Source: Magnetococcales bacterium
GTDB taxonomy: Bacteria; Pseudomonadota; Magnetococcia; Magnetococcales; Magnetaquicoccaceae
DNA: 64,000 bases
Reading direction: 5' to 3'
Assembly: GCA_015231915.1 (NCBI GenBank)
Contig: JADGAR010000012.1
Location: forward strand, 20,099-84,098
Shown: positions 48,512 through 60,270 of the stretch, one piece after another
Layout: every line of letters starts with the position of its first letter
Numbering within the stretch: the first letter of the stretch is position 1
Notes under the pieces: generated by a model
Told to the model about the DNA's origin: nothing
Seen by the model: the letters and a program-made list of their open reading frames with translations, nothing else
The model's database searches: none
Made by a program: the position numbers and the translations under genes

Positions 48512-50233
48512 ATGCACATGGAAATACAACGCGGTCAGCGTCAAGAATTGATCCATCTGGTGGATCCGCAACGCCCGTTCGTGGCCGGCGTCCATTTGGG
48601 CATGCCGGCAGGGGTGACCGTGGATTGCGCCTGTTTCGGACTGGATGGCAAAGGCCGGGCGACGGATGACCGGTATGTCACCTTTTTCAATCAGCCTGCC
48701 ACCCCGTGTGGTGGTGTCGCCCTGGCGGTCACCCCGGAAGGGGAGGAGGGCTTCGAATTCCGTCTGCACGCGCTGCCGCCGGAGATCAGCCGGCTGGTCC
48801 TGGTGGCCTCTCTCGACGGGGAGGGTTTGTTTTCCGCCATGGGGGAGGGGAGGGTCCGGCTGCTGCAAGGGGGCGGGGAAACCGGACGCTTCACGATGCA
48901 AGGCGGGATGTTTGCCGACGAAAAGGGGCTGATGCTGCTGGAGTTCTACCGCAAGGAAGAGAGTTGGCGCGTCTGCGCGGTCGGCCAGGGATTCGCGGGG
49001 GGATTGGAGGCGCTTTGCAATCATTTCGGGGTGGCGGCGGGGGAGGAGGACGGGAGCGTCACCATACCGATGCCTCCGCTCTCCCTGTTGCCCCTGGACG
49101 ACGCCCCCACGCCCGAGGCAGATGCCGCGCGGCATGAGGCACAGATCGAGGCCATCGAGCGAACCCTGGGAGAGTTCAAGGTCAAGGGCAAGATCGTGGG
49201 GAGCGAACCTGGTCCGGTGGTGACCACCTACGCCCTGGACCCGGCTCCAGGCGTCAAGCTGTCACGGGTGATCGGACTGGAGCCGGATTTGGCCCTGGCG
49301 ATGTCGAGTCCCGGATTGCGCATCGATCCCATTTTCGATCATGGGGTGATCGGCATCGAAATCCCCAACCCGACTCGTGACACGGTGCCGTTGCGGCGCA
49401 TTCTGGAGGCGGTACAGGCGCAGCGCAATCGGTTGCTGTTGCCTTTGGGAGTGGATGCGCGGGGTGGGCCGGTGGTCGCTGACCTGGAGCAGCTGCCCCA
49501 TCTGCTGGTGGCCGGGACCACCCGTTCGGGCAAGTCGGTGGCGTTGCACGGGATCATGTGCGGATTGATGCTGCGCAATCCGGTGGCAGCGGTGCGTCTT
49601 GTGCTGGTGGATCCGAAGCGCAGCGAGTTTTCCCTGTACGACAACGCGCCGCACCTGCTGGCCCCGGTGGTTACCGAGGCGCGTCAAGCCGTGGAGGCGC
49701 TCCATTGGCTGACCGGGGAGATGGAGAGCCGTTATCAGCGCATGCGGGAGCTGGGGGTGCGCAATCTGGACGGCTGGCGCGGGTTGCGTGGGGGCACGTC
49801 GCCGGTCCCGCCGTTGCTGGTCGTGGTGGTGGACGAGTTGGCGGACTTGATGCTGCAAAGCGGCAAGGGGATCGAGGAGCCTTTGGCGCGTCTGGCACAG
49901 ATGGGGCGGGCGGCGGGCCTGCATCTGATTCTGGCCACCCAGCGTCCTTCCAGGGATGTGTTGACGGGACTGATCAAATCCAACATTCCGGCGCGACTGG
50001 CCTTCAAGGTGACCTCGAAGACCGACGCGCGGATCATCCTGGACGAGGGGGGCGCCGAGAACCTGCTGGGCGCAGGCGACGGTCTGTTCATCGCCCCCGG
50101 TCAGGCCTTGCGGCGGATTCAGGCCCCCATGGTGAGCGATGCCAATGTCATCGCCATTTTGCGCTACCTGCGCGCCACCGCGCCCTATGCCCCGGATGCG
50201 GGGTTGATGGCCGGGTTGTCCAGTACCGCTTGA
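48512..50233 (+). CDS. TerD-domain/FtsK-SpoIIIE DNA translocase fusion
   Basis: N-terminal TerD-like: GVTVDCACFGLDGKGRATDDRYVTFFNQ...LEFYRKEESWRVCAVGQGFAGGLEALCNHFGV. C-terminal FtsK: HLLVAGTTRSGKSVALHGIMCGLMLRNP, VRLVLVDPKRSEFSLYDNAPHLLAPVVTE, LVVVVDELADLM, HLILATQRPSRDVLTGLIKSNIPARLAFKV. Confidence 0.88.
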   Translation: MHMEIQRGQRQELIHLVDPQRPFVAGVHLGMPAGVTVDCACFGLDGKGRATDDRYVTFFNQPATPCGGVALAVTPEGEEGFEFRLHALPPEISRLVLVASLDGEGLFSAMGEGRVRLLQGGGETGRFTMQGGMFADEKGLMLLEFYRKEESWRVCAVGQGFAGGLEALCNHFGVAAGEEDGSVTIPMPPLSLLPLDDAPTPEADAARHEAQIEAIERTLGEFKVKGKIVGSEPGPVVTTYALDPAPGVKLSRVIGLEPDLALAMSSPGLRIDPIFDHGVIGIEIPNPTRDTVPLRRILEAVQAQRNRLLLPLGVDARGGPVVADLEQLPHLLVAGTTRSGKSVALHGIMCGLMLRNPVAAVRLVLVDPKRSEFSLYDNAPHLLAPVVTEARQAVEALHWLTGEMESRYQRMRELGVRNLDGWRGLRGGTSPVPPLLVVVVDELADLMLQSGKGIEEPLARLAQMGRAAGLHLILATQRPSRDVLTGLIKSNIPARLAFKVTSKTDARIILDEGGAENLLGAGDGLFIAPGQALRRIQAPMVSDANVIAILRYLRATAPYAPDAGLMAGLSSTA

Positions 50234-50252
50234 GGCGCGGCGTTTTGCCGGG

Positions 50253-50603
50253 TCATCTGTGCTCCCAGTAGAAATTGGAGGGCCGGTTGCTCTTGCCGCT
50301 CTTGACGATGACATATCCCGGACAACGGCCATGCGTCCTGCCGGTGGTTGGGCAAGGATTGTATTTGCGAAACCAATACAACGCCTCCCCATGGCTGTAT
50401 GTCTTTTTGCGATGGTGATGCTTCCGATAGCGTCTGTCGGAATAACCATCATATCCTCCCCACCCGTCACGCGCGCTGGCCGGTTCCGGGACGCCCGACA
50501 CCAACAGGGCAAGCATCAATATTGCAATCGTTTTGATCATGCCAGCTCCACCCCATGGACAAACAAACAATCCGTCACTCGGCCCCCACCTCGCGGATGG
50601 CAT
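50253..50603 (-). CDS. Hypothetical small secreted protein
   Basis: Probable internal start MIKTIAILMLALLVSGVPEPASA (signal peptide) followed by a basic/aromatic mature region. Confidence 0.55.
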   Translation of the reverse strand: MPSARWGPSDGLFVCPWGGAGMIKTIAILMLALLVSGVPEPASARDGWGGYDGYSDRRYRKHHHRKKTYSHGEALYWFRKYNPCPTTGRTHGRCPGYVIVKSGKSNRPSNFYWEHR

Positions 50604-50901
50604 CCAGGAGCATGGTCTTGCCCCGCGCCTGGCAGCGTTCCAGCAGACGCTCCGTGATCACTTCGAGTTTTTTCCAATTCAGGACCGTGTCGCCGGTCAC
50701 GCCGCTCAGATAACCATCCAGCCACAGCAAAACCGCGCCGATGTCCTCCTTGTCGGACTCCTTGACATCATCGAGAAACTCCCGGCAGCTCATGTTGCCG
50801 AAGTCGATATTGGGCACCCGGGGTTTCTTTTTGGCCTCGACCGGGGATGCCATAGCCATGGTCAGCGCCACAGCGACGGCGAGGAAAAGGTTCGTGCGCA
50901 T
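50575..50901 (-). CDS. HdeA/HdeB-like periplasmic protein
   Basis: Signal peptide; FGNMSCREFLDDVKESDKEDIGAVLLWLDGYLSGVTGDT...LLERC. Confidence 0.75.
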   Translation of the reverse strand: MRTNLFLAVAVALTMAMASPVEAKKKPRVPNIDFGNMSCREFLDDVKESDKEDIGAVLLWLDGYLSGVTGDTVLNWKKLEVITERLLERCQARGKTMLLDAIREVGAE

Positions 50902-50930
50902 GTCGGGTTCCTTGCTTCGTTAAATGGGAA

Positions 50931-51287
50931 TTATGATTCGCATTCCGCCGCCACGATTTCACACCGCTTGCTGCCGCACATATCCAGGGCGTCATCGATG
51001 GCCTTTTGCTTGTGCCTGCCGTAGCCGTAGCCACGGTATTTCCTGGAGATGGCTACCGCGCCGCAGGTTTCGAACCAGACGATGATGCGGCAGTTGGTGC
51101 CGCCGTATTCGCGGCAATAGCGCAGCGCGGATGCCTTGGCACTGGCCTTGGAATCCTCATTGATGGAAAAGCCGTAGGCAGGATCCTCGTCACCCGGCTG
51201 ATCGTCGAGGGCAATGGCGCCATAGGCAAAGGCATCCGTCGGCAGGAGCAGCCACGACAGAAAGATGAATAAAACGGTTTTTTGCAT
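50931..51287 (-). CDS. DUF4189-like secreted protein
   Basis: Signal peptide; YGAIALDDQPGDEDPAYGFSINEDSKASAKASALRYCREYGGTNCRIIVWFETCGAVAIS. Confidence 0.75.
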   Translation of the reverse strand: MQKTVLFIFLSWLLLPTDAFAYGAIALDDQPGDEDPAYGFSINEDSKASAKASALRYCREYGGTNCRIIVWFETCGAVAISRKYRGYGYGRHKQKAIDDALDMCGSKRCEIVAAECES

Positions 51288-51435
51288 GGAGACAGGTTCC
51301 CCGTAAGATGTTGCATGGAAATTGCCTGGCGGTCGCCAAGTCGGGCATGATGATTGTTTCTCAAAATGTGCCTTCCAGTCAACCGGAATTTCGCCAAGGC
51401 GTCATTGCTTGGCTTGCCAAGCCGATGAAGAGGTA

Positions 51436-51449
51436 TTATACTGGTATAA
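51436..51449. promoter_or_regulatory. Palindromic operator-like site TTATAC-TG-GTATAA
   Basis: Perfect 6-bp inverted repeat with 2-nt spacer about 40 nt upstream of the diguanylate cyclase ORF. Confidence 0.4.
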
Positions 51450-51490
51450 GATAATTTTTGTTTATGGACCATTAATGCCCATTATGCCTG

Positions 51491-53806
51491 TTGCCGGAAT
51501 TCGTGACGATGCGCACCATCAAAATGCCCGTTCTGCTCCCTCTGGCGATCTTCATCGCCATTCTGACCCTGGCGGCCTCCCTGGGGGTTTACTGGTACGC
51601 GCACACGGTCAACCGTGCCGCACTGCAAACCACCACCGAGGACATTCAACAGAGCTGGACGCTGGGAATGAGCAACGACACCGCCATGATGAGCGCTGCG
51701 CTCTCCGCTGTCGTGCGCAACTCCGCGATCCGGGAGGCCTTTGTGGCAAGGGATCGGGAGCGGCTGTTGCGCCTGACCAGGGAACTGTTCGGGGAATGGC
51801 GCGACCGGCACGGCATCACCCACTTCTATTTCACCCAGCCGGACAGGATCAATTTCCTGCGCATTCATCAGCCGGATCGGCATGGCGATCTCATCACACG
51901 CCATACCACCCGGGTCGCCCAAGAAAAAGGCGCCACCACCTCGGGTTTGGAAATGGGGCAGATGGGCACCTACACCCTGCGCACGGTCACGCCCTGGTTC
52001 GAGGGGGGGCAGCTGATCGGCCTGGTGGAGTTGGGCATGGAGGTGGACCATCGCATCACGGAGATCCACAAACGGCAACATGTGGACCTGTTTCTCCTGG
52101 CGCCCAAGCGGCATCTTCAGCGTGGGGCGTGGGAAGCCGGCATGGCCATGCTGAAACGCACCCCCCAATGGGACGCCTTTGCCGATATCGTGCTCATCGA
52201 TCAAACCGCAACCCCTCCTGCCGGCCTGCTCGATCGTTTCGATGGGGCGTATGCCGACAACGAGGTGCGACGGGAATGGATGCATCTTTCCCTGGGAGAA
52301 AGTCATGTCAACGTCGCCCGTCTTCCCCTTGCGGATGTGCAGGGGCGGGAGCAGGCCTTTCTGGTGTTCGTGCAGGATGTGACGACCCGCTACCACGATT
52401 CGCAACGGCTGATTTTTCTGGTGATTGGCATCAGTGTGGTTGGTGGCGGAGGCTTGATTCTGCTTTTTGCCATGCACCTGGAACGGATCGAAGCCAAAAT
52501 GCGGGAACACGAGGCCGCCCTCATGGAAAGCGAGGCCCGTTTCCGGGGGATTGCCACTTCGGCCCAGGACGCCATCATCATGATCGACGACCAGGATCGG
52601 GTGCAGTACTGGAATCCCGCCGCGCAACGGATTTTCGGTTATGCCGCCGGGGAGATGGAGGGCAGGGAGTTGCATCGTCTGCTGGCCCCGGAACGGTTTC
52701 GTCCGGCGGCAACCCGTGGCATGCGCAAACTGCGCGAGACAGGGGAGGGGAGTATTCTCGATCGTACCGTGGAACTGATCGGGGTGCGCAAGAGCGGCGA
52801 GGAGTTTCCCTTCGACCTGTCCACCTCCGTCATCCGGTGCCGGGACCGCTGGTGCGCCATCGGCATCCTGCGCGACATCTCCGCGCGCAAGGAGATCGAA
52901 CAGCGGCTGAAACTGGGCTTCACGATCATCGAACAGGCCCTGGAAGGGATCATCATCACCGACGCGGAGGCGGTCATTCAGTTGGTCAATCCGGCGTTCA
53001 CCCAACTGACGGGCTACGCTCCAGGCGAGGTCATCGGCAGGAACCCGCGTCTGCTGCAATCCGGGCGGCATGATGCCTCTTTCTTCCAGGAGCTTTGGCA
53101 AACCTTGAACGCCACCGGCTCCTGGCGCGGGGAGTTGTGGAACCGACGCAAGAGCGGGGAGATCTTTCCGGAGTGGCTGAGCATCAGCGCCATCCGGGAC
53201 GAAAAGGATGAGGTGACCCATTACATGGGCATTTTTTCCGACATCACGGAGCGCAAGGCCTTTGAGGAGCAGCTCGAAAATCTGGCCTTCTACGATGCCC
53301 TGACGGCGATTCCCAATCGGATGTTGTTCCATCAGCGGCTGGAGCAGGCGCTCAAGGAGGCGGCGCGTCACCGGCAGCGGCTGGCGGTGCTCTATCTGGA
53401 TCTGGATCTGTTCAAGGCGGTCAACGATACTCATGGCCACAAGACGGGGGATTTGCTGTTGCAGTCCGTGGCCACCCGGTTGCAGGATCTGTTGCGTCAA
53501 GAGGACACCGTGGCGCGTCTGGGGGGGGACGAGTTCGCCGTTCTGCTGCGCAACGTCCAGAACCTCGAGGATACGCGCCTGGTGGCCGAAAAGGTCATCG
53601 CAACGCTGACCCGCCCCTTCACTCTGCAGGGCATCGAATGCCGGATCGGCACCAGCATCGGCATCACCCTGTTCCCCGACCAGGGGAAGGATCCGGAAAC
53701 CCTGCTGAAACAGGCCGACACTGCCATGTACTACGCCAAACGGGGCGGCAGAAACCGTTATCGGGTTTATGGGGGCGAGGAAGCGTTGCGGGGAGCGGGT
53801 GATTGA
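51491..53806 (+). CDS. Membrane sensor (Cache-like) PAS-PAS-GGDEF diguanylate cyclase
   Basis: N-terminal TM plus periplasmic sensor, two PAS modules, DALTAIPNRMLFHQRL...VARLGGDEFAVLLRN. Confidence 0.93.
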   Translation: MPEFVTMRTIKMPVLLPLAIFIAILTLAASLGVYWYAHTVNRAALQTTTEDIQQSWTLGMSNDTAMMSAALSAVVRNSAIREAFVARDRERLLRLTRELFGEWRDRHGITHFYFTQPDRINFLRIHQPDRHGDLITRHTTRVAQEKGATTSGLEMGQMGTYTLRTVTPWFEGGQLIGLVELGMEVDHRITEIHKRQHVDLFLLAPKRHLQRGAWEAGMAMLKRTPQWDAFADIVLIDQTATPPAGLLDRFDGAYADNEVRREWMHLSLGESHVNVARLPLADVQGREQAFLVFVQDVTTRYHDSQRLIFLVIGISVVGGGGLILLFAMHLERIEAKMREHEAALMESEARFRGIATSAQDAIIMIDDQDRVQYWNPAAQRIFGYAAGEMEGRELHRLLAPERFRPAATRGMRKLRETGEGSILDRTVELIGVRKSGEEFPFDLSTSVIRCRDRWCAIGILRDISARKEIEQRLKLGFTIIEQALEGIIITDAEAVIQLVNPAFTQLTGYAPGEVIGRNPRLLQSGRHDASFFQELWQTLNATGSWRGELWNRRKSGEIFPEWLSISAIRDEKDEVTHYMGIFSDITERKAFEEQLENLAFYDALTAIPNRMLFHQRLEQALKEAARHRQRLAVLYLDLDLFKAVNDTHGHKTGDLLLQSVATRLQDLLRQEDTVARLGGDEFAVLLRNVQNLEDTRLVAEKVIATLTRPFTLQGIECRIGTSIGITLFPDQGKDPETLLKQADTAMYYAKRGGRNRYRVYGGEEALRGAGD

Positions 53807-53809
53807 CGG

Positions 53810-54265
53810 ATGAACGCAGGGCGATGGCAACGTCAGACGGTGCGCGTCCAACCTCCGGACGGGATCGAGCTGTTGCTCAATATTTCTCAAAACTCTTGCA
53901 ACCTCGATGTCGTCTTGTTGAATCTCGGCGCGGGCGGCTGCAGTGTTGTGTTGCCGCATGACGAAGCGTTGCCGGAGATCGGCGTTCCCGCAGCATTGAC
54001 GCTGCATTGGTGTATCGACCAGCGCATTTTTGTGCAAGGCGTCCTGTTGCGCATCCACCACCACCCGGACACTCTGGTGACGGGGCATCTGCGCTTTGCC
54101 ACGGACGATCCCCAGGCGCTCCAGGCGATCACCGCCCTGGTTTTCCGGCTGGAACGGGTCCATTTGCGCGCCAAAAGCAACTGGGCGCACCCGGAACAGG
54201 AGTTTATGAATCCAAAACCTCCCGCAAGAGGATATGTGCGTCAGTCAATCTGCCGAAGATGTTGA
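53810..54265 (+). CDS. PilZ-like domain protein
   Basis: Immediately follows the GGDEF gene; RVQPPDGIELLLN...VVLLNLGAGGCSVVLP resembles the PilZ D/NxSxxG region. Confidence 0.65.
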   Translation: MNAGRWQRQTVRVQPPDGIELLLNISQNSCNLDVVLLNLGAGGCSVVLPHDEALPEIGVPAALTLHWCIDQRIFVQGVLLRIHHHPDTLVTGHLRFATDDPQALQAITALVFRLERVHLRAKSNWAHPEQEFMNPKPPARGYVRQSICRRC

Positions 54266-54344
54266 CAATCCCGCCTTGCTCACACCCCCATAAGCACACC
54301 GAAAAGCTTGACGGATCCAAAAAAATATGCATACAATTTAATCC

Positions 54345-54626
54345 ATGAAGATCACCTTCGATCCGAAAAAGAATATGAAAAACATCCAGGAGCGAGGAAT
54401 TTCGTTCGAGGATGCGGCACGGTTCGATTTCAGCAGGGCATCATTCGCCATGGATATTCGCCGTGACTATGGGGAAACCCGGTACGTGGCGATTGGTTAT
54501 GTCGGGCAGCGATTGCATGTGTTGTGTTTTGTGGAAACCGTTGATGGTATACGGGTCATCAGCTTCCGCAAGGCCAATGCACGGGAGGTCAAAAGACATG
54601 AAAACGCAAAAGCCGTTGACCAATGA
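54345..54626 (+). CDS. brnT: BrnT-family toxin
   Basis: KITFDPKKNMKNIQERGISFEDAARFDF...YGETRYVAIGYVGQRLHVLCFVETVDGIRVISFRKANAREVKRHE. Confidence 0.92.
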   Translation: MKITFDPKKNMKNIQERGISFEDAARFDFSRASFAMDIRRDYGETRYVAIGYVGQRLHVLCFVETVDGIRVISFRKANAREVKRHENAKAVDQ

Positions 54627-54864
54627 AAAAGGCGATGTGCGTGAGTTGACGCCGGAAGACCTGCGCAATTTCCGACCGGTCGATGCATTGCCATCGTCAC
54701 TGACACGCAAACTCGGCGTGCGAGGCGTGCAAAAGGCCCCCACCAAGGAACGCATCACCATCAGGCTTTCCCGCGAGGTCCTGGATGCGTTCCGGGCAAC
54801 GGGACGCGGGTGGCAATCCCGCGTGGATGATGCCCTCAAGCAGTTCGTCTCATCCAAAGGATGA
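54598..54864 (+). CDS. brnA: BrnA-family antitoxin
   Basis: Overlaps the brnT end; KERITIRLSREVLDAFRATGRGWQSRVDDALKQFV (RHH-type). Confidence 0.9.
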   Translation: MKTQKPLTNEKGDVRELTPEDLRNFRPVDALPSSLTRKLGVRGVQKAPTKERITIRLSREVLDAFRATGRGWQSRVDDALKQFVSSKG

Positions 54865-54884
54865 AACGGCGCTTTCGCCCAACG

Positions 54885-55708
54885 TTACAGGTCATGCTCA
54901 ATTCCCCACTTGACCATCTCCTCGAAGCTGGGTCCGTCCTTTTCCCGCTCCTCTGGGCTGCGTTCCAGTGGGGCAAGTTTATCCAGTTGCTCCAAGAACC
55001 AGTTTTCAGTTTTTTGATCATTATAGGCGAAACAGCTTTTTATCTCTGCTAATTTAACGTTGCGTCTTGTTAATGCGAAGGTAATTATATCTAACAATGG
55101 CTGAATTATTTTATATTTAAATGAATGAGAAAAAAATCCTAAATGAATTTTTTGTGGTTGGCGTACAAGAGAGGTATGTATAGAATTCTGAATTAAATAT
55201 TCAAAGTCGCGCGATAATATTATCCATGGCTGAATAATAGTTCCAAGAAATATAATTTGCCGTATCCTCGTTCTACTGCGGGATGACGCTGAGGGGCGAA
55301 GATCATGGACCAATCCGGCGCCTTTTCGGTAAACTCCCCGACCCTCCGGGAGAGTGTTTCCAACATCGGCGTGGTGTGCAACGAGGCGTTTCCAGATGGC
55401 ACGACCTGACCGTGTTCACTCAGTTTTTCCAGAGATTTCCGTGCCTGGGTCAGAGCCGACTGAAGGTACACCTGGGCACCGAACCCATCCAGTCGTTCCG
55501 CCTTGAGTTTGTCGAAGTAGGCATCCAGATAATCCTGCCCGAAGACCTTCAAAAGCAATCCCGCCGCGCCTCCCACCCCATCCAGCATTGCCGGACCGCC
55601 ATCTTCGAGTCGTTTTTTTCCCGCCTCGATCAAACCCTTGAACACTTCCGGGAGGGCGGTCATCCGCCTGCGCGCCGTTTCTTTGTCGCCCCATAGCGTC
55701 AGTGGCAT
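54885..55708 (-). pseudogene. Hypothetical gene apparently split by a frameshift (ORFs 55220-55708 and 54885-55313)
   Basis: Two overlapping frames; the N-terminal frame ends at GYGKLYFLELLFSHG* while the alternative frame continues as QIIFLGTIIQPWIILSRDFEYLIQ...; the 3' half is AT-rich. Confidence 0.45.
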
Positions 55709-55875
55709 GATTCACCTCGCGAAGAACACGAACAGGATAATAAAAGACGCTATTTTTTGAATCACAAGGGATTATAAAAAAAATTATACCATATTGGCTG
55801 GCAGGACACAAGGTCAAACGAATTGGCAATCCGACAGGCTGCTTGCCTGCGTATCCTCTGGAGGTGGCGTTCGGT

Positions 55876-56487
55876 TCACTCCCCGCTGCGTCCCAGCCGG
55901 ACCCGCACCGCCTCCTCCTGTTCCATCTCCTCCAGCCGGATGTCCATCTCGTGAATGGCCCCGTCCAGTTCCGGCAGGATCACATCTTCCAGGGCGCGGG
56001 CGCGGCGTTCGGTGCGCTGGTATTCGGCCAGCAGACGATGCAGATTGCCGGACAGGGCGGCCAGTTCCGTGACCAGGGGCAACAACCGGGAAAAGGCCTC
56101 CTGACAGGCCCGTCGCTCCGGGGAGGGCAGCAGCGCCGCAAACGCTGGCGGGTGCGGTTCCCCCGGCAGAAGGCGCGGCAGGTCCACCAAAGGCACCCCG
56201 AAGAAAATCCGGTCGAAACGCTCGATGCCCGCCGCATACAGTTCTTGAGCCGGGGTCACCTGCATGCCGTGCAGGCCATGGCGGGTGACGGCGGCACCCA
56301 TGGCTGCCGACGCTTCCCGGTGAGCGCGCAGATACTCCTCCTGCAACTCCTGAAAACGACCGGCCAGCTTGATGATCTCCGAGGCCAGCAGCAGCCGTTT
56401 TTCGTCCAGGAAACGATACCCCTCGCCCATCACCTGGCGTTCGTCCCGGATCTCCAGCAACGCGCTGCGGGTGGGGGTGATCTCCAT
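55876..56487 (-). CDS. V/A-type ATPase subunit D
   Basis: MEITPTRSALLEIRDERQVMGEGYRFLDEKRLLLASEI...YQRTERRARALEDVILPEL. Confidence 0.93.
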   Translation of the reverse strand: MEITPTRSALLEIRDERQVMGEGYRFLDEKRLLLASEIIKLAGRFQELQEEYLRAHREASAAMGAAVTRHGLHGMQVTPAQELYAAGIERFDRIFFGVPLVDLPRLLPGEPHPPAFAALLPSPERRACQEAFSRLLPLVTELAALSGNLHRLLAEYQRTERRARALEDVILPELDGAIHEMDIRLEEMEQEEAVRVRLGRSGE

Positions 56488-56492
56488 GGCAA

Positions 56493-57889
56493 TCAGCCGT
56501 CCGCCGCCGGTTTGCGCAGATAACGCTTGATCTGCTCGTCGGACAGACGCGCCAGTTCGGTCTCCGGCAGCCCCCGCAGCAACTCCCAGCCCACCGCCAT
56601 GCTCTCCTCCAGGGTGCGCGACCCCTCGGGCTGGGCAACGAAACGGCTCTCGAACTGCTTGCCGAACTCCAGAAACAGCCGGTCGGTCGGGGTCAGCCCT
56701 TCGGCCCCCACCACGCCGGCCAGCAGTCGCACCCCCATGGTCCGGGCATAGGCCGCATAGAGCTGATTGGCCAACGCCGGGTGATCGGGATGGGTGAAAC
56801 CTTCGCCGATGCCGTCCTTCATCAGACGCGACAAACTCGGCAACACCCCGATGGGGGGATACACCCCGGCACGGTCCAATTTGCGGTCCAGGGTGATCTG
56901 CCCCTCGGTGATGTAGCCGGTCAGATCCGGAATCGGATGGGTGATGTCGTCCGCCGGCATGGTGAGAATGGGAATCTGCGTGACCGAACCCGGACGCCCC
57001 AGAATGCGCCCCGCCCGCTCGTACAGGGTGGCGAGATCGGAATACATGTAGCCCGGATACCCCTTGCGGCTCGGAATTTCGCCGTGACTGGCCGAAACCT
57101 CGCGCAGGGCCTCGCAGTAGTTGGTCATGTCCGTAATGATCACCAGAACATGCCGCCCCTCGACATACGCCAGATACTCGGCGGCGGTCAGGGCGAAGCG
57201 CGGCGTCAGCAGTCGCTGCGCGCTGGAATCCGAGGCCAGATTCAAAAAAAGCGCCGTATGCCCCAGCGCGCCACCTGTCTCCAGACTCTTGCGGAAGGCC
57301 TCGGCCTGATCATACGGCACCCCGATCCCGGCAAAGACGATGGCGAACGGTTCGCTCTCGCCGGAGCGCAGCCGGGCATGCAACGCGATATCCACGGCCA
57401 GGCGATTGTGGGGCAAGCCGCCGCCGGAAAAAATCGGCAGCTTCTGCCCCCGCACCAGACTGTCCAGGGTGTCAATGGCGGAAATGCCGGTTTCGATGAA
57501 ATCCTCCGGCTTGGCGCGTCGCATCGGGTTGATGATCGCCCCGTCGATGGAGACCCGCATCTTCGCTGCCACCGGTGGTCCCCCATCCAGGACCCGGCCC
57601 ACCCCGTCGAACACCCGGCCCAGAATCCCAGGCCCCAGGGCAAAGGTCACCGGTTCCCCGACGAAGCGGATCCGGGTGCCGGCCAGGGTCAGACCGGAGG
57701 TGGACTCCAGGGTTTCGATGGTCATGTACGTCTCGTCCACCGCCGCCACCCTTCCCAGCCGGACGCGACCGTCGGTCCCGATCACCTCCACCGCCTCGTT
57801 GAGGCCCACCTCCACCCGCCGCTGCGCGAACACCAGCGGCCCCTCGATGCGGGTCACCGCATCCGCGCAAAAAAGATCCGCCTGCACGG

Positions 57890-57893
<4 letters not shown>
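56493..57893 (-). CDS. V/A-type ATPase subunit B
   Basis: FIETGISAIDTLDSLVRGQKLPIFSGGGLPHN; GRKGYPGYMYSDLATLYERAGR-like region. Confidence 0.96.
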
Positions 57894-59652
<1,759 letters not shown>

Positions 59653-59656
<4 letters not shown>

Positions 59657-60270
59657 TTCGACGCTCCCTCCGGTTGCAACAGCGCCAACAGCATGGCGTC
59701 GATGGCCATGCGGTCGGCCATCAGACCCGTTGCGCTCCCATCCACCCAGGCCCCCTGGCAGGCGATGCGCAGGCCCGCCACCATGCCGGCCTCTTCGTGC
59801 GGTGTCGGGTCGGGTTTGCCGACCTCCCGCAGTTTTTCCCGCAGCGGGTCGAGCGCCTCGGTCGGCAGCCCAGGCGGGTGCCACACCTCCCATTGCCCCT
59901 CCGGCAGACAGGCGAGGGCACGCGCGGTGAGACCCAGAATCCACGCCTGGCGGCTGGCCGGGTTTTGCCAGCGTTCCAGCAGGGTGTTTTCCAGAAGTTG
60001 GCGTCCTTCCCGCAGTTGACGGTTGGCCAGGTTCATGGCATGGCCGCGCAGTTCGGTCTCCTGCCGGGTATGGGCTTCCTGCAGGGCCTGGCGCGCCATG
60101 CGCCGTTCCCCGACGATGGCCTCGTGCATGCGCGTTCTTGCCTGACGGTGGGCGACGGCGATCAGGGCGACGGCCTCCGCGCGGGCCTGGGCGAGGATGT
60201 GCTCCTGCTGTTGGCGTTTTTTCTCTTCCACCAGGGCGAGCATGGCCGCCAGAGTCGGTGAGATGTTCAT
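59653..60270 (-). CDS. V/A-type ATPase subunit E
   Basis: Coiled-coil N-terminus (VEEKKRQQQEHILAQARAEAVALIAVAHRQARTRMHEAI); position between F and A; start MNISPTLAAML at 60270. Confidence 0.82.

Noticed and set aside
51482-54190. 902-aa minus-strand ORF opposite the diguanylate cyclase and PilZ genes
   Set aside because: Antisense shadow ORF of high-GC coding DNA; low-complexity His/Gln/Arg/Gly-rich composition and no recognisable domain, while the plus strand has clear PAS/GGDEF motifs.
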